From assembly GCF_024055715.1 (NCBI RefSeq), contig NZ_JAMXMV010000015.1, positions 124,001 to 188,000 on the forward strand: a stretch of 64,000 nt of DNA. Reading direction: 5' to 3'. Below, one piece after another: positions 1-8,225 of the stretch. Position numbers and translations under genes: made by a program. Under the pieces are notes generated by a model, which was not told the DNA's origin, did no database searches, and saw nothing but the letters and a program-made list of their open reading frames with translations. The stretch is from Actinoallomurus soli (GTDB lineage Bacteria > Actinomycetota > Actinomycetes > Streptosporangiales > Streptosporangiaceae). Positions within the stretch are counted from its first letter, which is position 1. Every line of letters begins with the position of its first letter.

Positions 1-150
1 CTGACTGAGACCGCCCTACTGCCCGCCCGATTCGGGGTCATGCACGCGAGCACGAAGAGTAAGGCATCTATAGCTGACAGGTAAGGACCGATTGCCGCCG
101 GTCCGGCATGGGGAGGTACGGCCGAGGACGACTCGGCCGGAGGAGGACGG

Positions 151-1158
151 GTGGCGAACCGCGATGACCAGGGACGACGGCCCGAACGGTGGCCGGTCCG
201 GCGGCGTCCGCGGACGCGCTGGGCCGAGCAGGAGCCGACCGTCGGCCAGGCCGACGCCGCGGTGATCGGCGCGGCGCTGAAGCGGGCGCGGGCGCGGCCC
301 TCCGGGAACTGGTTCGCCGTCGCCCCGAGCGGTGAGGTACGGGCGGACCGGCCGCTGGGACTCCGGGTCCTCGGCAGGGAGCTGGTCGCCTGGCGGGACC
401 GGGCCGGCGCGGTGGTGGCCGGGCCCGGTGCCTGTCCGCACCTGGGCGCGCCGCTGGCGCATGGCCGGATCGTCTGCGGCGACCTGGTCTGCCGATGGCA
501 CGGACTGCGGCTGACCCCGGACGGCGGAGCGGGCTGGCGGCCGCTGCCCTGCCATGACGATGGCGTCCTGACCTGGATCCGGCTCGACCAGGCCGGTGAG
601 GAGCCGTCGCCCCGGCCGGTGCTGCCCGTCCGGCCGCGGCCGGCGCGCAGCCTGCACGCGGTGATCCGGGCGGTGGGCGCGTGCGAGCCGGAGGACGTGG
701 TCGCCAACCGGCTCGACCCGTGGCACGGCGCCTGGTTCCATCCGTACTCCTTCACCCGCCTGCGCGTGACCCGCGTCCCGCCCGACGGCGCCGGGGACAT
801 CGACGACCGGTTCCTGGTCGAGGTCACCTACCGCCTCGGCCCCCGGCTGGGCGTGCCGGTGCTGGCCGAGTTCACCTGCCCCGAGCCCCGGACGGTCGTG
901 ATGCGCATCGTCGAGGGCGAGGGCGCCGGCAGCGTGGTCGAGACGCACGCCACCCCGCTCGGGCCCGGCCGGGACGGCCGCCCGCGCACCGCGGTGCTCG
1001 AGGCGACGATCGCCACCTCGGAGCGTCCCGGGTTCGCGGTCGCGCGGGCGGCGGCCCCGGTCGTACGGCCGCTGATGCGGCGTGCGGCGACCCGCCTGTG
1101 GCGCGACGACCTCGCCTACGCCGAACGCCGCTACGCCCTGCGCGCCGGAGCCCTCTGA
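151..1158 (+). CDS. Rieske [2Fe-2S] protein next to carotenoid genes
   Basis: The 335-residue protein has a Rieske cluster-binding pair, CPHLGAPLAHG then CRWHGL, at roughly residues 95-120, giving two Cys and two His ligands for a [2Fe-2S] centre. The C-terminal half has no motif I recognise beyond resembling the DUF5914-type proteins found beside actinobacterial carotenoid genes. No signal peptide is visible, so it is probably cytoplasmic or membrane-peripheral. The GTG start at 151 follows an AGGAGG-type ribosome binding site directly. The gene converges on crtU, whose end lies 48 bases away. I infer an oxygenase or electron-transfer step that modifies the carotenoid end group, but no substrate can be read from the sequence. 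Confidence 0.8.
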   Translation: MANRDDQGRRPERWPVRRRPRTRWAEQEPTVGQADAAVIGAALKRARARPSGNWFAVAPSGEVRADRPLGLRVLGRELVAWRDRAGAVVAGPGACPHLGAPLAHGRIVCGDLVCRWHGLRLTPDGGAGWRPLPCHDDGVLTWIRLDQAGEEPSPRPVLPVRPRPARSLHAVIRAVGACEPEDVVANRLDPWHGAWFHPYSFTRLRVTRVPPDGAGDIDDRFLVEVTYRLGPRLGVPVLAEFTCPEPRTVVMRIVEGEGAGSVVETHATPLGPGRDGRPRTAVLEATIATSERPGFAVARAAAPVVRPLMRRAATRLWRDDLAYAERRYALRAGAL

Positions 1159-1205
1159 CCGCGCGCGGAATATCGCCGCCGCCCTCGACCGGCGACGGCG
1201 CGCCG

Positions 1206-2759
1206 TCAGTGAGCCGGTGCCAGGTCGGCGAGGCGGCGCAACACGGCCACGCGCCCGCGCAGCGGGACGGTGGTCAGCGGATGTCCCGCCAGGCCCCAGC
1301 GGGTCAGCAGCCGGTTCGCGGCGTGCCAGCCGGTGGTGGCCGCGCGTTCCATCAGCGCGACGGGCAGGTCGACGCGGACGCCGTCGCCGGCCAGGACCAG
1401 CCCCGGCACCGGCCCGTCCACGGTCGGCCGCCGCGTGAACGTGCCGGGCGCGAACAGCGGGCAGTCCCGCCGCCACTCGGTCACGTCGCCGACGATCGCG
1501 GGGTCTCCGGTCTCCGGATAGACCTCGTGCAGGCGGCGCAGGAGACGCGCGGAGGCCGGGCCCCGCGCCCCCGTCACCGCGTACGCGTGCAGTTCGACGA
1601 CCGACCCGCCGGTGGCGCGGGCCCACGACGCGGCCTCCTCGTCGTAGCGGTTCAGCACGCTGACGTTGTCCAGCGGCGGGAGGCCGCCCGTGGCCAGGAA
1701 CGCCGGCCGGTGCGCCGCGACGGGCCGGTCCAGCCAGAGGCGGCGCACGAGGTACGGCGGCGCGGTCTCCTGGCCGGCGACGCGACGCCGCCACTCCGGG
1801 TCGCCGAGTCCGGGGGACGCGGCGACGAGATCGCGCAGGCCCGGCACGTCCAGGGCCAGCACGACCGCGTCGGCGGGGCGGCCGCCGTACGAGGTCTCCA
1901 CGGTGAACCCGCCCGGCCGGGGCCGTACGGCGTCGACCGCGGTGCCGGTGCGCACGTCCGCGCCCAGGTCCGTCAGGTGGCGGCCGGCCGCCGCCCACAG
2001 GTCCCCCAGCGGACGGCACGGCACGTCGAACAGCAGGCCCTCGGCCGAGCCGAGGAAGTACAGGTGGAACATGACCGCCAGTTCGGCTGCGGACAGCCGG
2101 TCCGGCGGCGCGAAGAAGCTGCGCGAGAACACGTCGAACGCCAGGTGCCGGGCGGCTGCCGGGAAGCGCAGCCGGGCCAGGAACTCGGCGGCGTCCAGGT
2201 GGTCGAGCCGCCGGTAGGTGCCGGGGACGGTGACGTTCATGAGCGGGAGGGCCGCGCGGGCGTTCAGGCGCAACAGGTCCCGCGCCGTGAAGGTGGGGCT
2301 GCGCAGGGCGAAGGCGAGGGCGTTCCACGGCGGGACGGCGGGCAGGCCGCGGAACGTGTCGATGCGCCCCGCCGCGTCGACCAGCGGATAGTCCGGCAGC
2401 GCCGTCAGCCGGTCGAGGCCCGGATCGGTCCGGCGCAGCAGGGCGCGGAGGTTGTAGTACTGCCGGAAGAACGCGTGGAAGCCCCGGCTCATCCCCACCC
2501 GGTCGCCGCCGGGCAGCGTCGCGGTCCAGCCGCCCGCCCGCCCGCCGAGATGGTCCTCGCGCTCGTACAGTTCGACGGCGACGCCGCGTTCGGCGAGCGC
2601 GGTCGCGGCGGTGAGACCGGCGATCCCGCCGCCGACGACGACGGCGCGGGGCCGCTCGGCGAGCGCGTCGGCGTGCGGGCGCCCGGGCGGCGGCGGGTGA
2701 CGCACCCGCCTGCGATCCCGGCTCGAGTGCTCATCGATCCGGCTCCTCCGCTCGCTCAC
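1206..2759 (-). CDS. crtU: CrtU-type carotenoid FAD oxidoreductase (isorenieratene synthase-like)
   Basis: A 517-residue flavoprotein with an N-terminal dinucleotide-binding motif VVVGGGIAGLT at about residues 40-50, a glutamate-terminated second strand (ELYERE) and the FAD-family motif GGRAGGW. The segment MSRGFHAFFRQYYN and the later FSRSFFAPP are typical of actinobacterial CrtU, which desaturates beta-carotene rings and shifts a methyl group to give aromatic carotenoids. The GTG start at 2759 is preceded by GGAGG and overlaps the stop of the upstream methyltransferase gene (GTGA). It is the last gene of the minus-strand crt operon. CrtO-type ketolase is a less likely alternative. CrtU assignment is from family resemblance; the aromatic product is inference. 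Confidence 0.82.
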   Translation of the reverse strand: MSERRSRIDEHSSRDRRRVRHPPPPGRPHADALAERPRAVVVGGGIAGLTAATALAERGVAVELYEREDHLGGRAGGWTATLPGGDRVGMSRGFHAFFRQYYNLRALLRRTDPGLDRLTALPDYPLVDAAGRIDTFRGLPAVPPWNALAFALRSPTFTARDLLRLNARAALPLMNVTVPGTYRRLDHLDAAEFLARLRFPAAARHLAFDVFSRSFFAPPDRLSAAELAVMFHLYFLGSAEGLLFDVPCRPLGDLWAAAGRHLTDLGADVRTGTAVDAVRPRPGGFTVETSYGGRPADAVVLALDVPGLRDLVAASPGLGDPEWRRRVAGQETAPPYLVRRLWLDRPVAAHRPAFLATGGLPPLDNVSVLNRYDEEAASWARATGGSVVELHAYAVTGARGPASARLLRRLHEVYPETGDPAIVGDVTEWRRDCPLFAPGTFTRRPTVDGPVPGLVLAGDGVRVDLPVALMERAATTGWHAANRLLTRWGLAGHPLTTVPLRGRVAVLRRLADLAPAH

Positions 2760-3472
2760 GGGGCCTCCGCGCGGAAGGTGTGGACGATGCCGCGCTGCCA
2801 GCCGCCGGCGGTGCGGGTCCGGACGCCGGTGAAGCCCGCGCGGCGGAGCCGGCCGGCGAGCGCCTCCGGGGAGTCGAAGTCCAGCGCGCTGCGCCACAGG
2901 TAGCGGTACAGGCCGGCGTCCCCCGTCAGCAGCCGCCCCGCCGGGATGATCACGCCCCAGCAGACGGCGTGCCACACGAGCCGCGCGGCCGGCCCGTCGC
3001 GCAGCGCGTAGTCGTGGACGACGAGGACGCCGCCGGGGCGCAGCAGCGACCGCAGCGCCGCCGGCGCCGCGTCGCGGGCGGGGAGGTTGCGGAGGAGGTA
3101 GGCGGCGAAGACTCCGTCGAACGGCCCGCCGAGGTCCTCGGCGGACAGGTCCTGGACCAGGCCCTCGACGAACCGTACGGTGACGGGCCACGGTTTGGCG
3201 CGGGCCCGGGCGAGCATCCCCGCCGACGCGTCGATGCCGACGATCTCGGCCCGTGGAGCCATGGCGACCAGCGCGGCGGTGGAGGCCCCGGTGCCGCAGC
3301 CGGCGTCGAGCAGCCGTGTCCCCGCACCACCCTCGGGCAGCGCGAACGCTCGGGCGGCGTGGCGCAGGCCGGCGTGGTAGCCGGGGTTCGCGCCGACGAG
3401 CCGGTCGTACGCCGCCGCGTGCCGGTCGAACGCGGTGGGGACCTCGGTCCGGAGCAACCGCCCGCCGCTCAT
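2756..3472 (-). CDS. SAM-dependent methyltransferase in carotenoid operon (CrtT-like)
   Basis: A 238-residue class I methyltransferase. The SAM-binding motif I is LLDAGCGTGAST at about residue 50, followed by the acidic motif II (VGIDAS). The open frame extends further upstream, but the ATG at 3472 overlaps the stop of the preceding lycopene cyclase gene (ATGA) and gives a family-length protein, so it is preferred. Its place between the cyclase genes and crtU matches crtT of Streptomyces griseus-type crtTUY operons. What CrtT methylates is not settled as far as I know, so the role is a positional inference. Confidence 0.72.
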   Translation of the reverse strand: MSGGRLLRTEVPTAFDRHAAAYDRLVGANPGYHAGLRHAARAFALPEGGAGTRLLDAGCGTGASTAALVAMAPRAEIVGIDASAGMLARARAKPWPVTVRFVEGLVQDLSAEDLGGPFDGVFAAYLLRNLPARDAAPAALRSLLRPGGVLVVHDYALRDGPAARLVWHAVCWGVIIPAGRLLTGDAGLYRYLWRSALDFDSPEALAGRLRRAGFTGVRTRTAGGWQRGIVHTFRAEAP

Positions 3473-3792
3473 CGATCCGCCGTCTCGTCCGGCCGCTGCC
3501 GCTCCCAGGCGAGGAGAGTGGCGGTGACCAGCGCGAACCCGAACAGGAAGTCCTCGACGGGGATGTCGAACGGGAAGCGCAGCCCGGTGATCCCGCGCGG
3601 GTCGTACACGACGACGGGCGACGGCAGCCGCGTCAGCCGGCCGTCGACGACGACCTGGAAGCCGAAGACGATCAGCATCGTCAGCCAGTACGCCGGGCGG
3701 CGGAACAGCCCGGTGCGCAGCCACCAGCGTTCGAGGGCGACGACGGCGGCCACCGACAGCAGGGCCGGGACCGTGTACCCCGCCCCGGTCAT
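3469..3792 (-). CDS. crtYd: Lycopene cyclase domain protein, CrtYd-type subunit
   Basis: A 107-residue hydrophobic protein with three likely membrane helices and the lycopene-cyclase-domain motif DIPVEDFLFGF near residues 75-85. In Gram-positive bacteria two such small subunits form a heterodimeric lycopene beta-cyclase, unlike the single-chain CrtY/CrtL enzymes. The ATG at 3792 has a textbook AAGGAGG site just upstream. The partner subunit lies immediately upstream, 64 bases away. The stop overlaps the methyltransferase start. Assignment to the d rather than c subunit follows gene order and is uncertain. Confidence 0.8.
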   Translation of the reverse strand: MTGAGYTVPALLSVAAVVALERWWLRTGLFRRPAYWLTMLIVFGFQVVVDGRLTRLPSPVVVYDPRGITGLRFPFDIPVEDFLFGFALVTATLLAWERQRPDETADR

Positions 3793-3856
3793 GAGACCTC
3801 CTTCGTCGGCCCCATGACCAAGGTGCTGTGCTTCTTGACTGCCTCGCTTCGCTCGG

Positions 3857-4198
3857 TCATCGCCGCCGCTCCGTTCGCGCCCGGACCGGTGCCCGCAGGA
3901 GCATGCGCCGTACGGTCTCCAGGGTCAGCACCGCGCAGACGGGCACTACGAGGAAGAACAGGGCCTCCTCCAGCGGCACCGACAGCGGCAGTCGGACGCC
4001 GACCAGGTAACGCCGGTCGTACCACCAGACGCCGGCCGCGATCGCGACCGCGTCCCAGGCGAGGAAGGCGGCAGCCACGGGCAGCACGGCGCGTGCCAGC
4101 CGGGCCGGGCGCCGGTACACCCGGCTGCCGGACAGCTCCAGGGGCAGCGTGACCGCCAGGCAGCCGGCCAGGAGAAGCAGATAGCGCAGATGGTCCAC
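3857..4198 (-). CDS. crtYc: Lycopene cyclase domain protein, CrtYc-type subunit
   Basis: A 113-residue membrane protein with about three transmembrane helices and the motif SVPLEEALFFLVVP near residues 75-88, whose paired glutamates are conserved in this cyclase family. It pairs with the next gene to form a heterodimeric lycopene cyclase that closes the beta rings. The start is GTG at 4198, one base after the crtB stop, with a GGAGG element inside the end of crtB, which suggests translational coupling. Confidence 0.8.
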   Translation of the reverse strand: MDHLRYLLLLAGCLAVTLPLELSGSRVYRRPARLARAVLPVAAAFLAWDAVAIAAGVWWYDRRYLVGVRLPLSVPLEEALFFLVVPVCAVLTLETVRRMLLRAPVRARTERRR

Positions 4199-4199
4199 C

Positions 4200-5195
4200 T
4201 CACCGCCTCCGGGCGGGAGGCGCGTGCACCGCCCGCGTCCACAGGGTGCGGCCGAACGCCGACCCGGCCAGGGCCAGCCGCCGGCCGGTTCCGACGCTGA
4301 CCCGGCCGGCGAAGACGTTGTGACCGCGGTCCTCGATCCGGTCGAGGATCCGGGAGTACAGGGCGTGCGCGGTCGCGATGCAGGGCCGCGAGGCCGGGTC
4401 CAGCAGGGCGATCCCCGGACGGGCCAGCCGGTAGATCGCCCGGGTGCGGCCGATCTGGTCCGCCAGCGCCCGCCGCACCCGCGGGTCGACGCGGCCGGTC
4501 CGCCGGCACCAGGCGAGCAGGTCGCGGTCGACGCCGTAGGCCGCGAGTTCGTCGGCGGGCAGGTACACCCGGCCCCGGTCGAGGTCCTCGCCGACGTCGC
4601 GCAGGAAGTTGGTCAGCTGGAACGCCCGCCCGAGGGCCGTGGCGGGCGGCACGGCCTCCGCCGGATCGCCGACCGTGCCGAGCACGGGCAGCATCTGCAG
4701 GCCGATGACCTCGGCCGATCCGTACATGTAGTCGCGCAGGGCCGCACGGGTCGGGTAGCCGGTGACGGCGAGGTCCATCCGCATCGAGCGCAGGAACGCG
4801 GTGAACAGCGCGCCGGCGATGCCGTACCGGCCCGCGGTGTCCACGACGGCGGCCAGGACCGGGTGGTCGCTGCGGCCGGCCCGCAGACCCGCGGTGAGGG
4901 CGGCGGCGACGTCGTCGAGCAGCGCGGCGACCCGGTCGGGTCCGTGCCCCGGAGCGGGCTCGTCGACCAGGTCGTCGGTGTGCCGGGCGAAGCCGTACAG
5001 GGCGTGGACCGCCGGTCGCCGGGACGGCGGGAGCAGCCGCGTCGCCAGGAAGTACGTCCGGCCGTGCCGGGCGTTGAGGGCCCGGCACCGGCGGTACGAG
5101 GCGCGCAGGAGCGGATCGGTGATCCCGGCGGCGTCCAGTTCGCGGCGCGCCACCACCGCCTCCCGCCCCTCCCGGTGCTCGGCCCGGCCCGTCAT
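4200..5195 (-). CDS. crtB: Phytoene synthase
   Basis: A 331-residue squalene/phytoene synthase that condenses two geranylgeranyl diphosphates to phytoene. Both aspartate-rich Mg-diphosphate motifs are intact: DDLVDE at about residue 70 and [14 protein letters not shown] at about residue 185. The ATG at 5195 overlaps the crtI stop (ATGA), so it is co-translated with the desaturase. Its length is normal for bacterial CrtB. The crtE gene supplying GGPP is not in this window. Confidence 0.93.
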   Translation of the reverse strand: MTGRAEHREGREAVVARRELDAAGITDPLLRASYRRCRALNARHGRTYFLATRLLPPSRRPAVHALYGFARHTDDLVDEPAPGHGPDRVAALLDDVAAALTAGLRAGRSDHPVLAAVVDTAGRYGIAGALFTAFLRSMRMDLAVTGYPTRAALRDYMYGSAEVIGLQMLPVLGTVGDPAEAVPPATALGRAFQLTNFLRDVGEDLDRGRVYLPADELAAYGVDRDLLAWCRRTGRVDPRVRRALADQIGRTRAIYRLARPGIALLDPASRPCIATAHALYSRILDRIEDRGHNVFAGRVSVGTGRRLALAGSAFGRTLWTRAVHAPPARRR

Positions 5196-6730
5196 CGCGC
5201 GCCGTTCGCGGGGACGAGCCGGCCTCCCGGGTCCGCGACGAGCGCGCGCCGCTCCCGTGGAACGCCGGTGATGCGATCGGCCGCGAGCCGTCCGGACATC
5301 AGGGCCGACGGGACGCCCACGCCGGGCACCGTGCCGCAGCCCGCGAGCACGGCGTTCTCCGCCGAGCGCGGGACGTTGCCGGGCCGGAACGGCCCGGTCT
5401 GCCGGAACGTGTGGGACAGGCTGAAGGGCGTGCCCGCGACCAGGCCCAGCCGGTCCCAGTCCGCCGGAGTGATCAGGTGGAGCGTCTCCACGGTGCTCGG
5501 CGCGAAGCCGAGCCGGCCCGCCACGACGTCGAGCATCCGGCGGGCGTACGCGGGACCGGTGCCGTCCCAGTCGGCGGGCCGGTCGGCGAGGTTCGGGACG
5601 GGGGCAAGGAGCGACAGGAGCTCCCGCCCGGGCGGGGCGAGGGAATGATCGGTCGCGGTCGGCCGGGTCAGCAGGAGCGACGGGTCGCGCATCAGCCGGC
5701 CGGAGAGGACCAGGTCGTCGAACACGCCCTCCCACGCCTGCCCGAACAGGAGATTGTGGTGCAGGGTCCCCCTCCACACGCTGGGCGCGGACAGGTGCAG
5801 GACCACCGCCGAGGGCGCCGGCCGCAATGCACAGACGCGGTGCGGGGAGCAGCCCAGCAGGCGGTACGCCACCCCGAGCTCACAGCTGATCACGACCGCG
5901 TCGCACCCGATCCGGTCCCCTTCCTCGGTGCGGACCGCGATGACGCGGCGGCCCCGGCGCTCCAGCGACGCGACGGTCGTGGCGTAGCGGAAGGTGACTC
6001 CGGCGGCCGCGGCCGCGGCCGCCAGGGCGTCCGGCAGCGCGCGCATCCCGCCGTACGGGAAGTAGACGCCGCCGATCGTGTCCATGTAGGCGATCACGGC
6101 GTAGAGCGCGAGCGCGCTGCGGGGCGCGACACCGGCGTACAGCGCCTGGAAGGTGAAGACCCGCTGCAGCCGCTCGTCGTGGATGAACCGGCGGACCGCG
6201 CGCTCCCACGGGCCGAACCCGCCCAGGAGCGTCAGCTGCGCCAGGTGCGGCCCCAGCAGCCGGAGCGGCGAGTCGACGTTGGCGCCGATGAACCTCTCGA
6301 ACTCCACCTCGTACAGCCGGAGCAGCCAGCGCCGGAGCCGCCGGTAGCCGGCCGCCTCCTTCGGCCCCGCGAAGACGCGGATCTCCTCGGCCATCGCCTC
6401 CGCGTCGGGGCGGACGTCGAGGACGCTCCCGTCGGCGAAGTGGGCCCGGTAGGCGGGGTCCAGCCGGATCAACCGAAGCCGGTCCCCCATCGACGCGCCG
6501 ACCGCCGCGAAGGTGTCCTCGACGACGCCGGGCATGGTCAGCACCGTCGGCCCGGTGTCCAGGAGATGGCCCGCGACGTCGCGGCGGCCGGCCCGGCCGC
6601 CGGGCACCGCGTGACGTTCGACGATGGTCACCTCACGGCCGCGTCCCGCCAGGTGCAGCGCGGCGGACAGACCTGCGAGCCCGGCACCGATCACTACGAT
6701 CCGGTCGGTGCTCCCCGCGACGGTGCGCAT
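5192..6730 (-). CDS. crtI: Phytoene desaturase
   Basis: A 512-residue FAD-dependent desaturase that converts phytoene to lycopene. The N-terminus carries [17 protein letters not shown] (about residues 11-27), then [11 protein letters not shown]. The C-terminus has the CrtI signature [18 protein letters not shown], which closes the FAD site. The ATG at 6730 is chosen because it leaves 10 residues before the Rossmann strand and has a GAGGGG site; a longer in-frame extension adds only non-conserved sequence. It is the first gene of the minus-strand crt operon, so the operon promoter should lie in 6731-6917. Confidence 0.93.
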   Translation of the reverse strand: MRTVAGSTDRIVVIGAGLAGLSAALHLAGRGREVTIVERHAVPGGRAGRRDVAGHLLDTGPTVLTMPGVVEDTFAAVGASMGDRLRLIRLDPAYRAHFADGSVLDVRPDAEAMAEEIRVFAGPKEAAGYRRLRRWLLRLYEVEFERFIGANVDSPLRLLGPHLAQLTLLGGFGPWERAVRRFIHDERLQRVFTFQALYAGVAPRSALALYAVIAYMDTIGGVYFPYGGMRALPDALAAAAAAAGVTFRYATTVASLERRGRRVIAVRTEEGDRIGCDAVVISCELGVAYRLLGCSPHRVCALRPAPSAVVLHLSAPSVWRGTLHHNLLFGQAWEGVFDDLVLSGRLMRDPSLLLTRPTATDHSLAPPGRELLSLLAPVPNLADRPADWDGTGPAYARRMLDVVAGRLGFAPSTVETLHLITPADWDRLGLVAGTPFSLSHTFRQTGPFRPGNVPRSAENAVLAGCGTVPGVGVPSALMSGRLAADRITGVPRERRALVADPGGRLVPANGAR

Positions 6731-6856
6731 GCCCCTCGGGTACCCGCACAGCCGCCTCCCAAGCCCCTCCAGCCCAGCATCGCCGCAGGTCAGGCTGATA
6801 ATGCGGGGTTTGACGCGGAAAATCCCGGCGCATCGCACCGCCCGGATTCCGGCTCG

Positions 6857-6923
6857 CGAGGGCCGGCCTCAGCGCCTCGGCGAGGGCCGGCCTCAGCCGC
6901 CCTGACAGGAGCCGGCCTCAGCC
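6857..6923. repeat. Short GGCCGGCCTCAGC repeats at a gene end
   Basis: The 17-base unit CGAGGGCCGGCCTCAGC occurs exactly at 6857-6873 and 6881-6897 (period 24). A third partial copy, CCGGCCTCAGCC, at 6912-6923 runs over the stop codon of the PLP-enzyme gene. On the minus strand each copy contains CTGAGGCCGG, so the gene-terminal sequence appears to have been duplicated in tandem. The GGCCGGCC core is self-complementary and might add transcript stability. No gene is seen in the rest of the 6731-6917 gap, which should hold the crt promoter. Confidence 0.6.
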
Positions 6924-8114
6924 GGTCTTGGCGAGGGCCTGTTCGAGGTCCGCCCACAGGTCGTCGGGGTGCTCGACGCCGACGGCGACCCGGATCGTGC
7001 CGGCGCCGAAGCCCGCCGCCCGCAGCTGCTCGTCGCCGAGCATCCGGTGGGAGGTGCTCGCTGGGTGCAGGACATAGGTCTTCACCCCGCCGAACGACGG
7101 CGTGAGGGCCGCCAGGCGTACCGCACCGGCGAAGGCCGCGCCGGCCTCGCGTCCCCCGGTCAGGTCGAAGGCCAGCACGCCGCCCTGCCCGTCGGGCATC
7201 AGCCGGACCGCGACCTCGTGGTCCGGGTGGTCCGGCAGGCCCGGGTAGCGGACGGACGCCACCGCGGGATGGCCCGCCAGCCGGGTCGCCAGGTCGAGGG
7301 CGTTGTCGCAGTGCCGCCGCATCCGCAGGGCCAGGGTCTGCATCCCCCGTACGGTGAGCCAGGACGCGAACGGGTCGGCGGAGGCGCCGAGTTCGGCCGC
7401 GTAGTGCCAGACCTTGCGGTGCAGCTCCTCGGCGGCGAACACGGCGACGCCGCCGAGCACGTCCGAGTGCCCGCCGAGGTACTTGGTGGCCGAGTGGACC
7501 ACGACGTCCGCGCCGTGCGAGATCGGGCGGCACAGGATCGGGCTCGCGAAGGTGTTGTCGACCACGCTGAGCACGGCCGCCTCCTTCGCCACGGCGATCA
7601 GCGCGGGCAGGTCGACGACCTGGGTGGTCGGGTTGGCGATCGTCTCCAGGTAGAGCACGCGGGTGTTCGGGCGCAGCGCGGCGCGGACCTCCTCGGGGTC
7701 GGTGCCGGAGACGTACGTCACCTCGACGCCCCATCGCCCGGCGAGGTCGTCGAGCATCCCGATCGTTGCGCCGTAGAGGCAGCCCTGGGCGACGACGTGA
7801 TCGCCGGAGCTCAGCACCGCGAGCAGCACCGCGTTGATGGCGCCCATCCCGGAGGCCGCGGCGAGCCCCGCGACCCCGCCCTCGAGGTCGGCCACCGCCT
7901 CCTCCAGCACCCGGACGGTCGGGTTGCCGAGCCGGCTGTAGAAGAACGCGCCGTCGGGACCGCCGAACGCCTCGGCCATCACGTCGGCGTCGTCGAAGGC
8001 GAACAGGTGCCCCTGGTAGATCGGCACCCCGACCGGGCGGCTGCCGGTCACCTCGACGACGGGCGGGTGGACGGTCCGGGTCTCGGCGTGCGGTTTGTCC
8101 TGCGGTGAGGTCAT
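6918..8114 (-). CDS. Cys/Met-metabolism PLP enzyme (gamma-lyase or gamma-synthase family)
   Basis: A 398-residue trans-sulfuration-type PLP enzyme. The PLP lysine lies in SATKYLGGHSDVLGG at about residue 210; the phosphate-binding segment ASGMGAINAV and the substrate-carboxylate region near the C-terminus (HPASTSHRML) are present. Family members act on methionine, cystathionine or O-acyl-homoserine. The exact reaction cannot be decided; methionine gamma-lyase or cystathionine gamma-synthase/lyase are the main options. Two ATGs are possible, at 8114 and 8123. The gene is divergent from the GntR-SBP regulator, with a 24-26 base palindrome between them, so it may belong to that regulon. Confidence 0.85.
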   Translation of the reverse strand: MTSPQDKPHAETRTVHPPVVEVTGSRPVGVPIYQGHLFAFDDADVMAEAFGGPDGAFFYSRLGNPTVRVLEEAVADLEGGVAGLAAASGMGAINAVLLAVLSSGDHVVAQGCLYGATIGMLDDLAGRWGVEVTYVSGTDPEEVRAALRPNTRVLYLETIANPTTQVVDLPALIAVAKEAAVLSVVDNTFASPILCRPISHGADVVVHSATKYLGGHSDVLGGVAVFAAEELHRKVWHYAAELGASADPFASWLTVRGMQTLALRMRRHCDNALDLATRLAGHPAVASVRYPGLPDHPDHEVAVRLMPDGQGGVLAFDLTGGREAGAAFAGAVRLAALTPSFGGVKTYVLHPASTSHRMLGDEQLRAAGFGAGTIRVAVGVEHPDDLWADLEQALAKTG

Positions 8115-8168
8115 GCGTCCCATCTTCGGCCCCGAACCGCCCGATGGCCAAAACGTCGCTCCACAGGT

Positions 8169-8194
8169 TATTTGTCGTCTGTGGACGACAAATA
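8169..8194. promoter_or_regulatory. Palindromic operator between PLP gene and GntR-SBP gene
   Basis: Perfect inverted repeat with 11-base arms, TATTTGTCGTC and GACGACAAATA, around a 4-base spacer (TGTG). Its outer bases fit ATTTG-N14-CAAAT at 8170-8193, the same geometry as the element at 9753-9776. It lies 32 bases before the chosen regulator start and about 55 bases before the divergent PLP gene. Autoregulation by the GntR-SBP protein is the natural reading. Confidence 0.75.
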
Positions 8195-8225
8195 TGCTGG
8201 GCCTGATCCCCGACCGAGGACGTCC

